Below the pieces are notes generated by a model. It did no database searches and had not been told where the DNA came from. It was given only the letters and a program-made list of their open reading frames with translations. The position numbers and the translations under genes were made by a program. From CAXMMR01 sp965198995 (GTDB lineage Bacteria > Pseudomonadota > Alphaproteobacteria > Acetobacterales > Acetobacteraceae): DNA of 64,000 nucleotides. Positions 32,297 through 41,005 of this stretch are shown piece after piece. The stretch spans positions 1,488,001 to 1,552,000 of the forward strand of contig CBDAQG010000002.1 in NCBI GenBank assembly GCA_965198995.1, given 5' to 3'. The stretch's first letter is position 1. The number at the start of each line of letters is the position of its first letter.

Positions 32297-34171
32297 ATGC
32301 GCATTCGCAACAATCTCGCTCTCGACGCGTCGCACCGCTCCACCGGGCGCACGATCGTCTCGCTGCTGCCCTATCTGTGGCCGAAGAACGCGCCGGCGCT
32401 GCGCGTGCAGGTCGTGCTGTCGCTGGTGTTCCTGGTCGCCGCCAAGGTCGCCAACGTCTATGTGCCGATCGTCTACAGCCACGCCGTCGACCGGCTGTCG
32501 CCCAAGGCCGGTCCGCTCGCCATCCCGGCGGCGCTGATCGTCGCCTACGGGCTGCTGCGGGTCTGCTCCTCGGGTTTCGGCGAGCTGCGCGACGCGGTGT
32601 TTGCCCGGGTGCAGCAGCGCACGGTGCGGCGGATCTCGTTGCAGACCTTCGAGCACATGCACCGCCTGTCGCTCCGCTTCCATCTGGACCGGCATACCGG
32701 CGGCATCGCGCGCGCGATAGAGCGCGGCAGCGCCGGTGTCGAAAGCGTGCTGCGGCTGGCGGTGTTCAACATCGTGCCGACGGTGATCGAGCTGCTGATG
32801 GTCACCGCCGTGCTGTGGCGGCTGTTCGACTGGCGCTTCGCGCTAGCGACCTTCACCGCCGTCGCGCTCTACATGAGCTTCACCGTCGCGTTCGCCGGCT
32901 GGCGGGTGCGGTTCCGCCGCAAGATGAACGACAACGACAGCGAGGCGCAGTCGCGCGCCGTCGACTCGCTGCTGAACTTCGAGACGGTGAAGTATTTCGG
33001 CAACGAGGCGCTGGAGAACGAGCGGTTCGACCAGGCGCTGGGGCGCTACGAGCAGGCGGCGGTGAAGAGCCAGGTGTCGCTCAACATGCTCAATCTCGGC
33101 CAGGCCGCGATCATCGCCGCGGGGCTCGCCGGCATCATGCTGCTGGCGGCGCGGGGCGTGGTCGCCGGCCATCTGAGCGTCGGCCAGTTCGTGCTCGCCA
33201 ACACCTACCTGATCCAGCTCTACCAGCCGCTGAACTTCCTCGGCTTCGCCTACAACACCATCCGCCAGGGCCTGGTGGACACCGAGCAGATGTTCCGCCT
33301 GCTCGCCGTCGGCCAGGAGGTCGCCGACCGGCCGGGCGCGATCCCGCTGGCAGCGCATCTGGACGAGGCGACGGCGTGCTCGGTGAGCTTCGAGGACGTC
33401 CGCTTCGGCTACTCGCCCGAGCGCGAAATCCTGCGCGGCGTCAGCTTCACCGTTCCCGCCGGCCACAAGGTGGCGATCGTCGGGCCGACCGGGGCGGGCA
33501 AGTCGACGCTGTCGCGGCTGCTGTTCCGCTTCTACGACGTCGATGCCGGGCGGATCCTGGTCGACGGCGTCGACGTGCGCGACCTGCGCCAGGCGAGCCT
33601 GCGGGCGGCGATCGGCGTGGTGCCGCAGGACACCGTGCTGTTCAACGACACGGTGGGCTACAACATCGGCTACGGCCGCCCCGAGGCGAGCCAGGAGGCG
33701 GTCGAGCACGCCGCCGCCCGCGCCCAGCTGCACGACTTCGTCGGCCGGCTGCCGGACGGCTATGCGACCCGGGTGGGCGAGCGCGGGCTGAAACTCTCCG
33801 GCGGCGAGAAGCAGCGGGTGGCGATCGCCCGCACCCTGCTCAAGGACCCCCGCATCCTGGTGCTGGACGAGGCGACCAGCGCGCTCGACAGCCGCACCGA
33901 GCGCGAGATCGGCCAGGCGCTGCGCACCGTCGCCGCGCGCCGCACCACCCTGGTGATCGCCCACCGGCTCTCCACCGTCGTCGATGCCGACCAGATCCTG
34001 GTTCTCGTCGATGGCCGGATCGTCGAGCGCGGCCGGCACGCGGCCCTCATCGCCGCCGGTGGCGATTACGCACGCATGTGGGCGCTGCAGGCCGCCGAGG
34101 GCGGCGGCGAGGCCGAGATGAGCGGATCAGCCTTGGATCGCCTGCCGGCGACGCTATCTGTTCGACAGTAG
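32297..34171 (+). CDS. Atm1-type ABC exporter (half transporter)
   Basis: 624 residues: six membrane helices in about 25-330, then an ATPase with Walker A GPTGAGKST at about 396, signature LSGGEKQR and Walker B ILVLDEATSALD. The membrane part resembles bacterial Atm1/HMT1 heavy-metal exporters (NDNDSEAQSRAVDSLLNFET, VKYFGNEALENERFD), which move glutathione-metal or polysulfide conjugates out of the cytoplasm. It functions as a homodimer. A small gene of unknown role follows after 14 bases. Confidence 0.92.
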   Translation: MRIRNNLALDASHRSTGRTIVSLLPYLWPKNAPALRVQVVLSLVFLVAAKVANVYVPIVYSHAVDRLSPKAGPLAIPAALIVAYGLLRVCSSGFGELRDAVFARVQQRTVRRISLQTFEHMHRLSLRFHLDRHTGGIARAIERGSAGVESVLRLAVFNIVPTVIELLMVTAVLWRLFDWRFALATFTAVALYMSFTVAFAGWRVRFRRKMNDNDSEAQSRAVDSLLNFETVKYFGNEALENERFDQALGRYEQAAVKSQVSLNMLNLGQAAIIAAGLAGIMLLAARGVVAGHLSVGQFVLANTYLIQLYQPLNFLGFAYNTIRQGLVDTEQMFRLLAVGQEVADRPGAIPLAAHLDEATACSVSFEDVRFGYSPEREILRGVSFTVPAGHKVAIVGPTGAGKSTLSRLLFRFYDVDAGRILVDGVDVRDLRQASLRAAIGVVPQDTVLFNDTVGYNIGYGRPEASQEAVEHAAARAQLHDFVGRLPDGYATRVGERGLKLSGGEKQRVAIARTLLKDPRILVLDEATSALDSRTEREIGQALRTVAARRTTLVIAHRLSTVVDADQILVLVDGRIVERGRHAALIAAGGDYARMWALQAAEGGGEAEMSGSALDRLPATLSVRQ

Positions 34172-34185
34172 CGACAGGAGACGGC

Positions 34186-34446
34186 ATGCAAGCGGAGTTC
34201 AGCGAAACGGTCGAAGACATCCCGAGCGAGCTCAGCCATGCGGGCGCTGTCATCGACAAGGCGATCGAGTACCTGGCCGAGCAGGACATTCCGCCGATCG
34301 CCATCGCCTCGGCCCTGCTGGGCGGCTCGCTTGGACTGCTGGCGCGCTCGATGAGCGACGTCGAGATCCTGCAGGTGCTGGCCAACGCCGTGCACAGCGT
34401 GCGCAACGGCGAGCTGCGCGAGGGGGTCGCGCGGGGGCGGGCCTAG
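34186..34446 (+). CDS. Small protein downstream of the Atm1-type exporter
   Basis: 86 residues with a good ACAGGAGA ribosome site before ATG 34186. It starts acidic (MQAEFSETVEDIPSELSHAG), has a moderately hydrophobic helix (IASALLGGSLGLLA) and a basic end. No known domain is recognised. Spacing of 14 bases makes co-transcription with the exporter likely. It is followed by family A copy f. Confidence 0.7.
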   Translation: MQAEFSETVEDIPSELSHAGAVIDKAIEYLAEQDIPPIAIASALLGGSLGLLARSMSDVEILQVLANAVHSVRNGELREGVARGRA

Positions 34447-34452
34447 GGAGGC

Positions 34453-34612
34453 AAGGCCAGGGGCTTTCCTTCCGTGAGCCCCTCGACCCCATTAAAGGCG
34501 GAGCCTTTAACATCCGCTTGTTTGGGCCGGAGACGCGTCGCGTATGTCGACCCTTAGAGAATGGGGTCTGGGGCCGCGGGCCCCAGCAGGTCCAGGGCAG
34601 AGCCCTGGCCTT
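34453..34612. repeat. Family A intergenic repeat, copy f
   Basis: 160 bp, left AAGGCCAGGGGCTTTC, right CAGAGCCCTGGCCTT, with the CCATTAAAGGCGGAGCCTTT stem and CTGGGGCCGCGGGCCCCAG. It lies between the small gene and rpmB; the remaining 90 bases before rpmB must hold its promoter. Confidence 0.88.
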
Positions 34613-34704
34613 GCTAACCCTTGCGCCTCTGGCACCACTTGTCCATAACCCCGGCTTTGCGGCCAGCCTGTGTTTGTCTGGCGATTGATTTAGAGGACTA
34701 GCTG

Positions 34705-35007
34705 ATGTCGCGTCGTTGCCAGATCTCGGGCAAGGCTGTGCTGAGCGGGAACAACGTCAGTCACGCCAATAACAAGACGCGTCGCCGCTTTCTGCCGAAC
34801 CTGCAGGAGACGTCGCTGCTGTCGGACATCCTGGGGACCAGCGTGCGGCTGCGGCTAACGACGCATGCGTTGCGCACCATCGAGCATAATGGTGGCCTGG
34901 ACGCGTTTCTGACCGGCACCCCGAACCGGTCGCTGCCCGAAGAAGCGCAAGTGCTGAAGCGCCGCATCCTGCGCGCCCAGGTCAAGCGCGCCGCCGCCAG
35001 CGCCTAA
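34705..35007 (+). CDS. rpmB: 50S ribosomal protein L28
   Basis: 100 residues. Typical L28 start SRRCQISGKAVLSGNNVSHA and the conserved NNKTRRRFLPNLQ. It binds 23S rRNA near the L1/E-site region. AGAGGA precedes the ATG. The alphaproteobacterial form, extended at the C-terminus to about 100 residues, fits. Stop TAA TAA is followed at once by a half copy of family A, then the convergent cobT. Confidence 0.97.
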   Translation: MSRRCQISGKAVLSGNNVSHANNKTRRRFLPNLQETSLLSDILGTSVRLRLTTHALRTIEHNGGLDAFLTGTPNRSLPEEAQVLKRRILRAQVKRAAASA

Positions 35008-35009
35008 TA

Positions 35010-35096
35010 AATGGGTCTGGGGCCGCGAGCCCCGGCGTTGAGACCCATCGCACGAGTGCGATGGGCGCCCGGTCCAGGGCAGAGCCCTGGCCTGGC
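35010..35096. repeat. Family A repeat, right half only
   Basis: 87 bp holding only right-hand modules: GGGTCTGGGGCCGCGAGCCCC, CCCATCGCACGAGTGCGATGGG at 35044-35065 (here a perfect stem) and CCAGGGCAGAGCCCTGG. It lies between convergent rpmB and cobT. A truncated copy. Confidence 0.8.
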
Positions 35097-35099
35097 TTG

Positions 35100-36974
35100 C
35101 TAGACGACCACCGCCGCCCGCTCAGACATCGCCCTGAGCCAGGCGTTGCTGGCGTCCTCGTCGAAGAGTTCGGACAATTTCTTCATCATCGTGCCGCCGA
35201 GCTCCTCGGCGTCAACGATCGTGACTGCGCGCCGGTAATAGCGCGTCACGTCATGGCCGATGCCGATGGCGATCAACTCGACCACGTCGCGGGACTCGAT
35301 TTCGCGGATGACGTCGCGCAGGTGCCGCTCGAGGAAGTTGCCGGAGTTGACCGAGAGGGTGCTGTCGTCGACCGGTGCGCCGTCGCTGATCACCATCAGG
35401 ATGCGGCGGTGCTCGGGACGGGAGGCGAGGCGGCGGTAGGCCCAGAGCAGCGCCTCGCCATCGATGTTTTCCTTGAGCAGGCCCTCGCGCAGCATCAGCC
35501 CGAGGTTGCGGCGGGCGCGCCGCCAGGGCTCGTCGGCGGCCTTGTAGACGATGTGGCGGAGGTCGTTCAGGCGTCCGGGGTGGCGCGGCTTGCCCTCGGC
35601 GACCCAGCGTTCGCGTGACTGGCCGCCTTTCCAGGCGCGGGTGGTGAAGCCGAGGATCTCGACCTTGACGGCGCAGCGCTCGAGCGTGCGGGCCAGGATG
35701 TCGCCGCACATGGCGGCCACCGTGATCGGCCGGCCGCGCATCGAGCCGGAGTTGTCGATCAGCAGCGAGACGACGGTGTCACGGAATTCCATCTCGCGCT
35801 CGCGCTTGTAGCTCAGCGAGAGCAGCGGGTTGACGACGACGCGGGCGAGGCGGCCGGCATCCAGCATGCCCTCTTCGAGATCGAACTCCCAGGCGCGGGT
35901 CTGCTGGGCCATGAGGCGGCGCTGCAGCCGGTTGGCGAGGCGGGAGACGACGCCCTGCAGGTGCTGCAGCTGCTGGTCGAGCTGCTGGCGGAGGCGGGCG
36001 AGCTCGTCGGTGTCGCAGAGGTCCTCGGCGCCGACGGTCTCGTCGAACGCGTTGGTAAAGGCGCGATAGGCCTGGAGCGACGGGTCGTCGGGGCGCTCGC
36101 GCTGCTGCTGCGGGCCGCCGGCGCGGTCGTCGCCCTCGGAGGCGGCGCCGTCCTCCTCGTCGTCCTCGCCGGTGGCGGCCTCGGCCGCGTCGCCCTCGGC
36201 GACCTCCGGCTGGGCGCCGAGCAGCGACTCGGTTTCGCTTTGGGCGCTGCCCTGCTGGTCCTCGGCGTTGTCCTGGGCGCCGGACTGCTCGCCCTCGTCC
36301 GGCGCCTCGTCGCTGGTGTCCTCGGGCTCGGCTTCCTGCTCGGCCTCGGCGAGGTCGAGCGCTGCCAGCAGCCGGCGGGCGGCGCGGGTGAAGTCGCCCT
36401 GATGCGATTGCGCCGCCGCCATGTCGGCCAGCGCCCGCTCGCCGGCCTCGCCCAAACCGTCGCGCCAGAGGTCGAGGACGTCGCGCACGGCCGGCGGCGA
36501 GGACTCGCCCGACATCCGCTCGCGCGCCAGCAGCGACAGAGCCGCAGGGAGCGGGAGCTGCTCCTTGCGCGTCATCCGGTCGTAGCCTTCCTGCTCGCAG
36601 GTCTCGGCGAGGCGGGCGCGCAGATTGGCGGCCACGCCGCTCATGTGGGTGCCGCCGACCACCTCGACGCGGGCCTGCTCCAGCGCGTCATACACCTCGC
36701 GCGCCTCGCGACGCGCGGGGGAGCGGGCGGCGTGGACGGCGTCATCGTGGTGGCGCAGGCGCAGGGCGACGCTGTCGGCGGCGCCGCGCAGGCGAGCCAT
36801 TTCGGCGGGCGGCAGGGCGCGGGTGGGCAGCGGCAGGCGGGCGCGCTTGCCGCTGACGCCGGACGGCCCGGGCTGGAAGGCGACCTGGATGTCCTGGACC
36901 TGGGCCAAAGCGCGCAGGGTGCCGGCGGTGGCGCGCTTGAACTCTTCGCCTCTGGTGTTGTCCTTGATGGACAT
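35100..36974 (-). CDS. cobT: Aerobic cobaltochelatase subunit CobT
   Basis: 624 residues, usual CobT length. With CobS it forms the AAA+ ring that, with CobN, inserts cobalt into hydrogenobyrinic acid diamide in aerobic B12 synthesis. Seen: N-terminal family start (EEFKRATAGTLRALA), a very acidic central region at about 210-300, and a C-terminal von Willebrand A domain with the metal site LLIDNSGSMRGRPI. ATG 36974 is preceded by pyrimidine-rich CCTTCCTTCC, not a Shine-Dalgarno; a family B hairpin separates it from cobS. Confidence 0.95.
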   Translation of the reverse strand: MSIKDNTRGEEFKRATAGTLRALAQVQDIQVAFQPGPSGVSGKRARLPLPTRALPPAEMARLRGAADSVALRLRHHDDAVHAARSPARREAREVYDALEQARVEVVGGTHMSGVAANLRARLAETCEQEGYDRMTRKEQLPLPAALSLLARERMSGESSPPAVRDVLDLWRDGLGEAGERALADMAAAQSHQGDFTRAARRLLAALDLAEAEQEAEPEDTSDEAPDEGEQSGAQDNAEDQQGSAQSETESLLGAQPEVAEGDAAEAATGEDDEEDGAASEGDDRAGGPQQQRERPDDPSLQAYRAFTNAFDETVGAEDLCDTDELARLRQQLDQQLQHLQGVVSRLANRLQRRLMAQQTRAWEFDLEEGMLDAGRLARVVVNPLLSLSYKREREMEFRDTVVSLLIDNSGSMRGRPITVAAMCGDILARTLERCAVKVEILGFTTRAWKGGQSRERWVAEGKPRHPGRLNDLRHIVYKAADEPWRRARRNLGLMLREGLLKENIDGEALLWAYRRLASRPEHRRILMVISDGAPVDDSTLSVNSGNFLERHLRDVIREIESRDVVELIAIGIGHDVTRYYRRAVTIVDAEELGGTMMKKLSELFDEDASNAWLRAMSERAAVVV

Positions 36975-36987
36975 CAGGAAGGAAGGC

Positions 36988-37098
36988 CTTCTTTTTTGAA
37001 AAAAAGAAGCAAAAAACTTTTATCCGGAAGAGGATACACGAGCTCGCCTGACGTCTTCATGAGCAAAAGTTTTTTGGTTCTTTTTTTCAAAAAAGAAC
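36988..37098. repeat. Family B A/T-rich long inverted repeat, copy 3
   Basis: 111 bp between cobS and cobT: left CTTCTTTTTTGAAAAAAAGAAG, CAAAAAACTTTT; right GCAAAAGTTTTTTGGTTC plus TTTTTTTCAAAAAAGAAC. It interrupts an operon whose products form one complex. Confidence 0.88.
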
Positions 37099-37100
37099 TC

Positions 37101-38120
37101 TTAACCTTTCTTGTACAGCCCGGTCGGCAAGTCCTCGTTGAAGCAGCGCTGATAGTACTCGGCGACCGTCGCCCGCTCCGCCTCGTCGCATTTGTTGAGG
37201 AACGTCACCCGGAAGGCGAAGCCGACATCGTTGAAGATGCGGGCGTTCTCAGCCCAGGTGATCACCGTGCGGGGCGACATGACGGTGGAGATGTCGCCGT
37301 TGATGAAGCCGGCGCGGGTGAGGTCGGCGAGGGCGACCATGCTTTCCACCCGGCGCTTGCTGGCGTTATCCGGCGCGTCGACCCCCATCTTGGCCAGCAC
37401 GATCGCGGTCTCCTGCGCGTGCGGCAGGTAGTTGAGCGTGGCGACGATGTTCCAACGGTCCATCTGGCCTTGATTGATCTGCTGGGTGCCGTGATAGAGG
37501 CCGGTGGTGTCGCCCAGGCCCACCGTGTTGGCGGTGGCGAACAGGCGGAAGCTGGGGTGCGGGTGGATCACCTTGTTCTGGTCGAGCAAAGTGAGGCGGC
37601 CTTCGACCTCGAGCACGCGCTGGATGACGAACATCACGTCCGGACGGCCGGCGTCGTACTCGTCGAACACCAGGGCGCAGGCGTTTTGCAGCGCCCAGGG
37701 CAGGATGCCCTCGCGGAACTCCGTCACCTGCTTGCCGTCCTTGAGGACGATGGCGTCCTTGCCGATCAGGTCGATGCGGCTGATGTGGCTGTCGAGGTTG
37801 ATGCGGATGCAGGGCCAGTTCAGCCGGGCCGCGACCTGCTCGATGTGGGTCGATTTGCCCGTGCCGTGATAGCCCTGGATCATCACCCGGCGGTTGTAGG
37901 CGAAGCCGGCCAGGATGGCGGTGGTGGTCTCGCGGTCGAACTTGTAGGTCGGGTCGCGGTCGGGGACGTGCTCGGCGGCGGTGCTGAAGGCGGGGACCTC
38001 GAGGTCGAGGTCGATGCCGAACGCCTCGCGGGCCGACACGGTGGTGTCCGGACGGCTCGCATCGGCGGCGTCGGGGCGGGACAGGTCGCGTGTCTCGGCC
38101 AAGGTGGCGATCTTGTTCAT
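37101..38120 (-). CDS. cobS: Aerobic cobaltochelatase subunit CobS
   Basis: 339 residues, AAA+ ATPase of the cobaltochelatase. Walker A GYHGTGKST at 83-91, Walker B ALVFDEYDAG, sensor region FRLFATANTVGLGD. It is encoded before cobT; neither cobN nor other B12 genes are in the window. The adjacent J-domain gene upstream on the same strand matches the arrangement in rhizobia and relatives. Confidence 0.96.
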   Translation of the reverse strand: MNKIATLAETRDLSRPDAADASRPDTTVSAREAFGIDLDLEVPAFSTAAEHVPDRDPTYKFDRETTTAILAGFAYNRRVMIQGYHGTGKSTHIEQVAARLNWPCIRINLDSHISRIDLIGKDAIVLKDGKQVTEFREGILPWALQNACALVFDEYDAGRPDVMFVIQRVLEVEGRLTLLDQNKVIHPHPSFRLFATANTVGLGDTTGLYHGTQQINQGQMDRWNIVATLNYLPHAQETAIVLAKMGVDAPDNASKRRVESMVALADLTRAGFINGDISTVMSPRTVITWAENARIFNDVGFAFRVTFLNKCDEAERATVAEYYQRCFNEDLPTGLYKKG

Positions 38121-38219
38121 GGAGCCGTCTGTCCTATCGTCTGCCGCATCAGGGCGGTCATGGTGGCAACGTCACTGTCACACCGCTGTTGCACCGTGCG
38201 GGCGCGATACCTCGCCACG

Positions 38220-38810
38220 CTAGCCGGCCATCGCGGTTGGCTCGGGGGCGAGGTGGGCGCGCAACGCGGCGTAGGCCAGGTTGATGGCCTTGAAGCGCTC
38301 CTCGGCCGTGCGGCTGCCGCCGTTCGCGTCCGGATGGTGCTGCTTGGCGAGCACTTTCCAGCGCGACTTGGCGTCGGTCATCGAGACCGGCCACTCCAGC
38401 CCGAGGGTCGCCAGCGGCTCGCGCAGGCCGCTTGGCATCTGCTCGGCGGGTGGCCGCGGGGCGCGACGCGAGACGCCGCCGGCGCGCAGCACGCCGAGCG
38501 GGTCGTGCAGCAGGTCTTCGTCGATCGGCCCGGCGCCGAGCCGGCCGAGCGGCCAGGTCGGGCGTTGCCAGCCGGTGTCGGCGCGCACCTGCTGCTCGAT
38601 CTCGCCGGGCGACATGCCGCGATAGAAATCCCACGCGGCGTTGTACTCGCGCACGTGCTCAAGGCAGAACCACCAGTACTCGCGGATGGATTTACGGGAT
38701 TTCGGGGCGCGGTACTCGCCGGCATGCGAGCAGCCCGGCTTGTCGCAGGGACGGCCCGGCGCCGCCGGATCGGGCGCATAGGCCCGGGCTCGTGGTGGGC
38801 GTCCGTTCAT
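38220..38810 (-). CDS. J-domain (DnaJ-like) protein
   Basis: 196 residues from the ATG at 38810. The J domain is at the C-terminus with the HPD motif (VLAKQHHPDANGG), the part that stimulates Hsp70 ATPase; the N-terminal part has a CDKPGCSHAGEYRAP segment with two cysteines and an aromatic SIREYWWFCLEHVREYN stretch typical of the alphaproteobacterial J-domain proteins encoded beside cobS. The client is unknown; assembly of cobaltochelatase is a guess from position. A longer frame from 38852 would overlap the divergent bolA gene. Confidence 0.88.
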   Translation of the reverse strand: MNGRPPRARAYAPDPAAPGRPCDKPGCSHAGEYRAPKSRKSIREYWWFCLEHVREYNAAWDFYRGMSPGEIEQQVRADTGWQRPTWPLGRLGAGPIDEDLLHDPLGVLRAGGVSRRAPRPPAEQMPSGLREPLATLGLEWPVSMTDAKSRWKVLAKQHHPDANGGSRTAEERFKAINLAYAALRAHLAPEPTAMAG

Positions 38811-38850
38811 GGCATCCCTTATGTGCGTCGGCAGCCACGCGGAGCAAGAC

Positions 38851-39123
38851 ATGACACGTGCCGAGAGGCTCAGGCAGACATTGGTGGCGGCGCTGGCGCC
38901 GGCGCGGCTCGAGATCAGCGACGACAGCGCCCAGCATGCCCATCACGCCGGCGCGCGCGCCGGTGGGCAGACGCATTACAGCGTGCTGATCGTCAGCGCG
39001 GCGTTCGCCGAGCGATCGCGCGTCGAGCGCTCGCGGATGGTGCATGCGCTGCTGGAGCCCGAGTTTGGCAGCGGGCTGCATGCCCTGTCGCTGACGCTGC
39101 GGACGCCGACGGAAGACAGCTGA
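38851..39123 (+). CDS. BolA-family protein
   Basis: 90 residues from the ATG at 38851 with GGAG six bases before it. BolA fold with the family's H-x-H cluster region (SAQHAHHAG) and the C-terminal FAERSRVERSRMVHALLEPE helix with LHALSLTLRTP. BolA proteins bind [2Fe-2S] clusters with monothiol glutaredoxins and influence iron and stress responses. It is divergent from the J-domain gene with 40 bases between starts and is followed by lipA, an iron-sulfur enzyme, which fits an Fe-S theme. Confidence 0.9.
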   Translation: MTRAERLRQTLVAALAPARLEISDDSAQHAHHAGARAGGQTHYSVLIVSAAFAERSRVERSRMVHALLEPEFGSGLHALSLTLRTPTEDS

Positions 39124-39187
39124 GGCCGGGGCGTCCCGCTGGACCAGAGGGCTTGCCTTGCCTGCCCTCCTTCGCCACATCCACGCC

Positions 39188-40144
39188 ATGTCGAGCCGTC
39201 TCCTGATCGACCATCGCCATCCGGAAAAGCTGCACCGTCCGGACAACCCGATCCAGCGCAAGCCGGATTGGATCAGGGTGCGCGCGCCCACCAGCCCGGT
39301 GTATCGCGAGACCCAGGCGCTGATGCGCGACCACCATCTGGTCACCGTGTGCGAGGAGGCGGCTTGCCCGAACATCGGCGAGTGCTGGTCGCAGCGCCAC
39401 GCCACGATGATGATCATGGGCGACACCTGCACCCGGGCCTGCGCCTTCTGCAACGTGCGCACCGGCGTGCCGACGGCGCTGGACGGTGGTGAGCCGGAGC
39501 GGGTGGCGGATGCGGTGGCGCGGCTCGGCCTGCGCCACGTCGTCATCACCTCGGTGGACCGCGACGACCTGGCCGATGGCGGGGCAGGGCATTTCGCCGC
39601 CGTGATCCGCGCCCTGCGGGCGGCGGCGCCAGCGACGACGGTGGAGATCCTGACGCCCGACTTCCTGCGCAAGCCCGGCGCGGTCGAGGTGGTTGTCGCC
39701 GCGCGGCCGGACGTGTTCAACCACAATCTGGAGACGGTGCCGCGGCTCTATCCGACGATACGGCCGGGCGCGCGCTACTACCAGTCGTTGCGGCTGCTCG
39801 ACCAGGTCAAGCAGCTTGACCCGACGATCTTCACGAAGTCCGGCATGATGGTGGGCCTGGGCGAGGCCAAGCCGGAGGTGATGCAGGTGATGGACGATCT
39901 ACGCGTCGCAGAGGTCGATTTCTTGACGCTCGGGCAGTATTTGCAACCGACGGTGAAGCACGCGAAGCTCGAGCGCTTCGTGCCGCCGGACGAGTTTGCC
40001 GATTATGCGTCGCTTGCCCGGGCGCGCGGCTTCCTGATGGTGAGCGCGACTCCGCTGACCCGCTCCTCCTACCACGCGGATGCTGATTTCGCGGCGTTGC
40101 GAGAGGCGCGACACTTAAAGCTCGCCGCGCGCGTTGCCGCGTAA
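39188..40144 (+). CDS. lipA: Lipoyl synthase
   Basis: 318 residues from the ATG at 39188. Radical SAM enzyme that inserts sulfur into protein-bound octanoyl chains. The auxiliary cluster motif C-x4-C-x5-C is VCEEAACPNIGEC, the radical-SAM motif is CTRACAFC, and the C-terminal R-S-S-Y motif reads LTRSSYHAD. A TTG ten codons earlier is possible but unneeded. The TAA stop shares a base with the next ATG. Confidence 0.97.
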   Translation: MSSRLLIDHRHPEKLHRPDNPIQRKPDWIRVRAPTSPVYRETQALMRDHHLVTVCEEAACPNIGECWSQRHATMMIMGDTCTRACAFCNVRTGVPTALDGGEPERVADAVARLGLRHVVITSVDRDDLADGGAGHFAAVIRALRAAAPATTVEILTPDFLRKPGAVEVVVAARPDVFNHNLETVPRLYPTIRPGARYYQSLRLLDQVKQLDPTIFTKSGMMVGLGEAKPEVMQVMDDLRVAEVDFLTLGQYLQPTVKHAKLERFVPPDEFADYASLARARGFLMVSATPLTRSSYHADADFAALREARHLKLAARVAA

Positions 40145-40623
40145 TGCCAACACATGCCGAGCATAAAATTGTCGCCTATCGTCCCGAGCAGCTGTTCGAC
40201 CTGGTGGCCGACGTGCAGCACTACCCGGACTTTCTGCCGTGGTGCGTCGGCGCCACGGTGAAGAGCCGGACGCCGACCGACCTCGTCGCCGACCTGGTGA
40301 TCGGCTTCGGGCCGTTTCGCGAGGGCTTCACCAGCCATGTTGAGCTCGACCGGGCGCACACGGTGGTGGTGCGCTACGAAAAGGGGCCATTTCGGTATCT
40401 CAACAATCAGTGGACGTTCACGCCCGACCCGCGCGGCTGCAAGGTCGACTTCTTCGTCGAGTTCGAGTTCCGCTCGCGGTTGCTGCAATCGGCGATCGGG
40501 GTGGTGTTCAACGAGGCGGTGCGGCGGATGGTGAACGCGTTTCTGAAGCGGGCCCGCCAGATCTACGGTCCGACGCCGCTGACGACGCCGACGGTGGCGA
40601 CGCCGATCTCCGCCTCGACCTGA
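40144..40623 (+). CDS. Coq10/RatA-type START-domain protein
   Basis: 159 residues. Coq10/RatA fold with the conserved YRPEQLFDLVADVQHYPDFL and FLPWCVGATV; the C-terminal helix (FNEAVRRMVNAFLKRAR) closes the lipid pocket. The eukaryotic homologue binds coenzyme Q and supports respiration; bacterial members are also described as RatA. Overlap with lipA by one base is a common alphaproteobacterial arrangement. Confidence 0.93.
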   Translation: MPTHAEHKIVAYRPEQLFDLVADVQHYPDFLPWCVGATVKSRTPTDLVADLVIGFGPFREGFTSHVELDRAHTVVVRYEKGPFRYLNNQWTFTPDPRGCKVDFFVEFEFRSRLLQSAIGVVFNEAVRRMVNAFLKRARQIYGPTPLTTPTVATPISAST

Positions 40624-40641
40624 TTGCCGCGGGAGACAGGC

Positions 40642-40995
40642 ATGGGAGTCCGCTTCGCCGTCGCCGCACTGCTCATCGGCCTCGCCTCGGCGGCCGCCGC
40701 GCAGACGCCGCCTTACGGTGGGGTCGCGCCTGCTGGTGGCCCTGGGCGCGGCCGTCATGCGATGGCGGACCGCTTTGCCGCGGCGGACACCAACGGCGAC
40801 GGCCACCTGACCCTGGCCGAGGCGCAGGCGGCGCATTGGCATCGGGTGGTCGATCATTTCGGCGTCATCGACACCGACCATGACGGCACCATCACGCTGG
40901 CCGAGCTGCGCGCCTGGCGGAATGCCAACAGAGGTTCTGCTCCGGGCGGCACGCCGCCGCTACCGCCGCCGCTGCCGCCGCCTGGGCAGCCCTGA
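40642..40995 (+). CDS. Secreted EF-hand protein
   Basis: 117 residues from the ATG at 40642 with GGGAGA before it. Signal peptide at about 1-20 (VRFAVAALLIGLASAAAAQ). Two calcium loops, DTNGDGHLTLAE and DTDHDGTITLAE, each with acidic residues at the expected spacing, then a proline-rich tail. It probably binds calcium in the periplasm; the role is unknown. Convergent with the ModA-like gene ten bases away. Confidence 0.88.
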   Translation: MGVRFAVAALLIGLASAAAAQTPPYGGVAPAGGPGRGRHAMADRFAAADTNGDGHLTLAEAQAAHWHRVVDHFGVIDTDHDGTITLAELRAWRNANRGSAPGGTPPLPPPLPPPGQP

Positions 40996-41005
40996 TCAGC
41001 GCAGG

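Noticed and set aside
39124..39170. Possible family A fragment between bolA and lipA
   Set aside because: Only a loose GGCCGGGGCG / GCTTGCCTTGCC resemblance; too degraded to call.
35961..39206. Very long open frame (1081 codons) on the plus strand
   Set aside because: It is antisense to cobT, cobS and the J-domain gene; low-complexity valine/alanine/glycine composition, no domain, and high GC keeps many shadow frames open.
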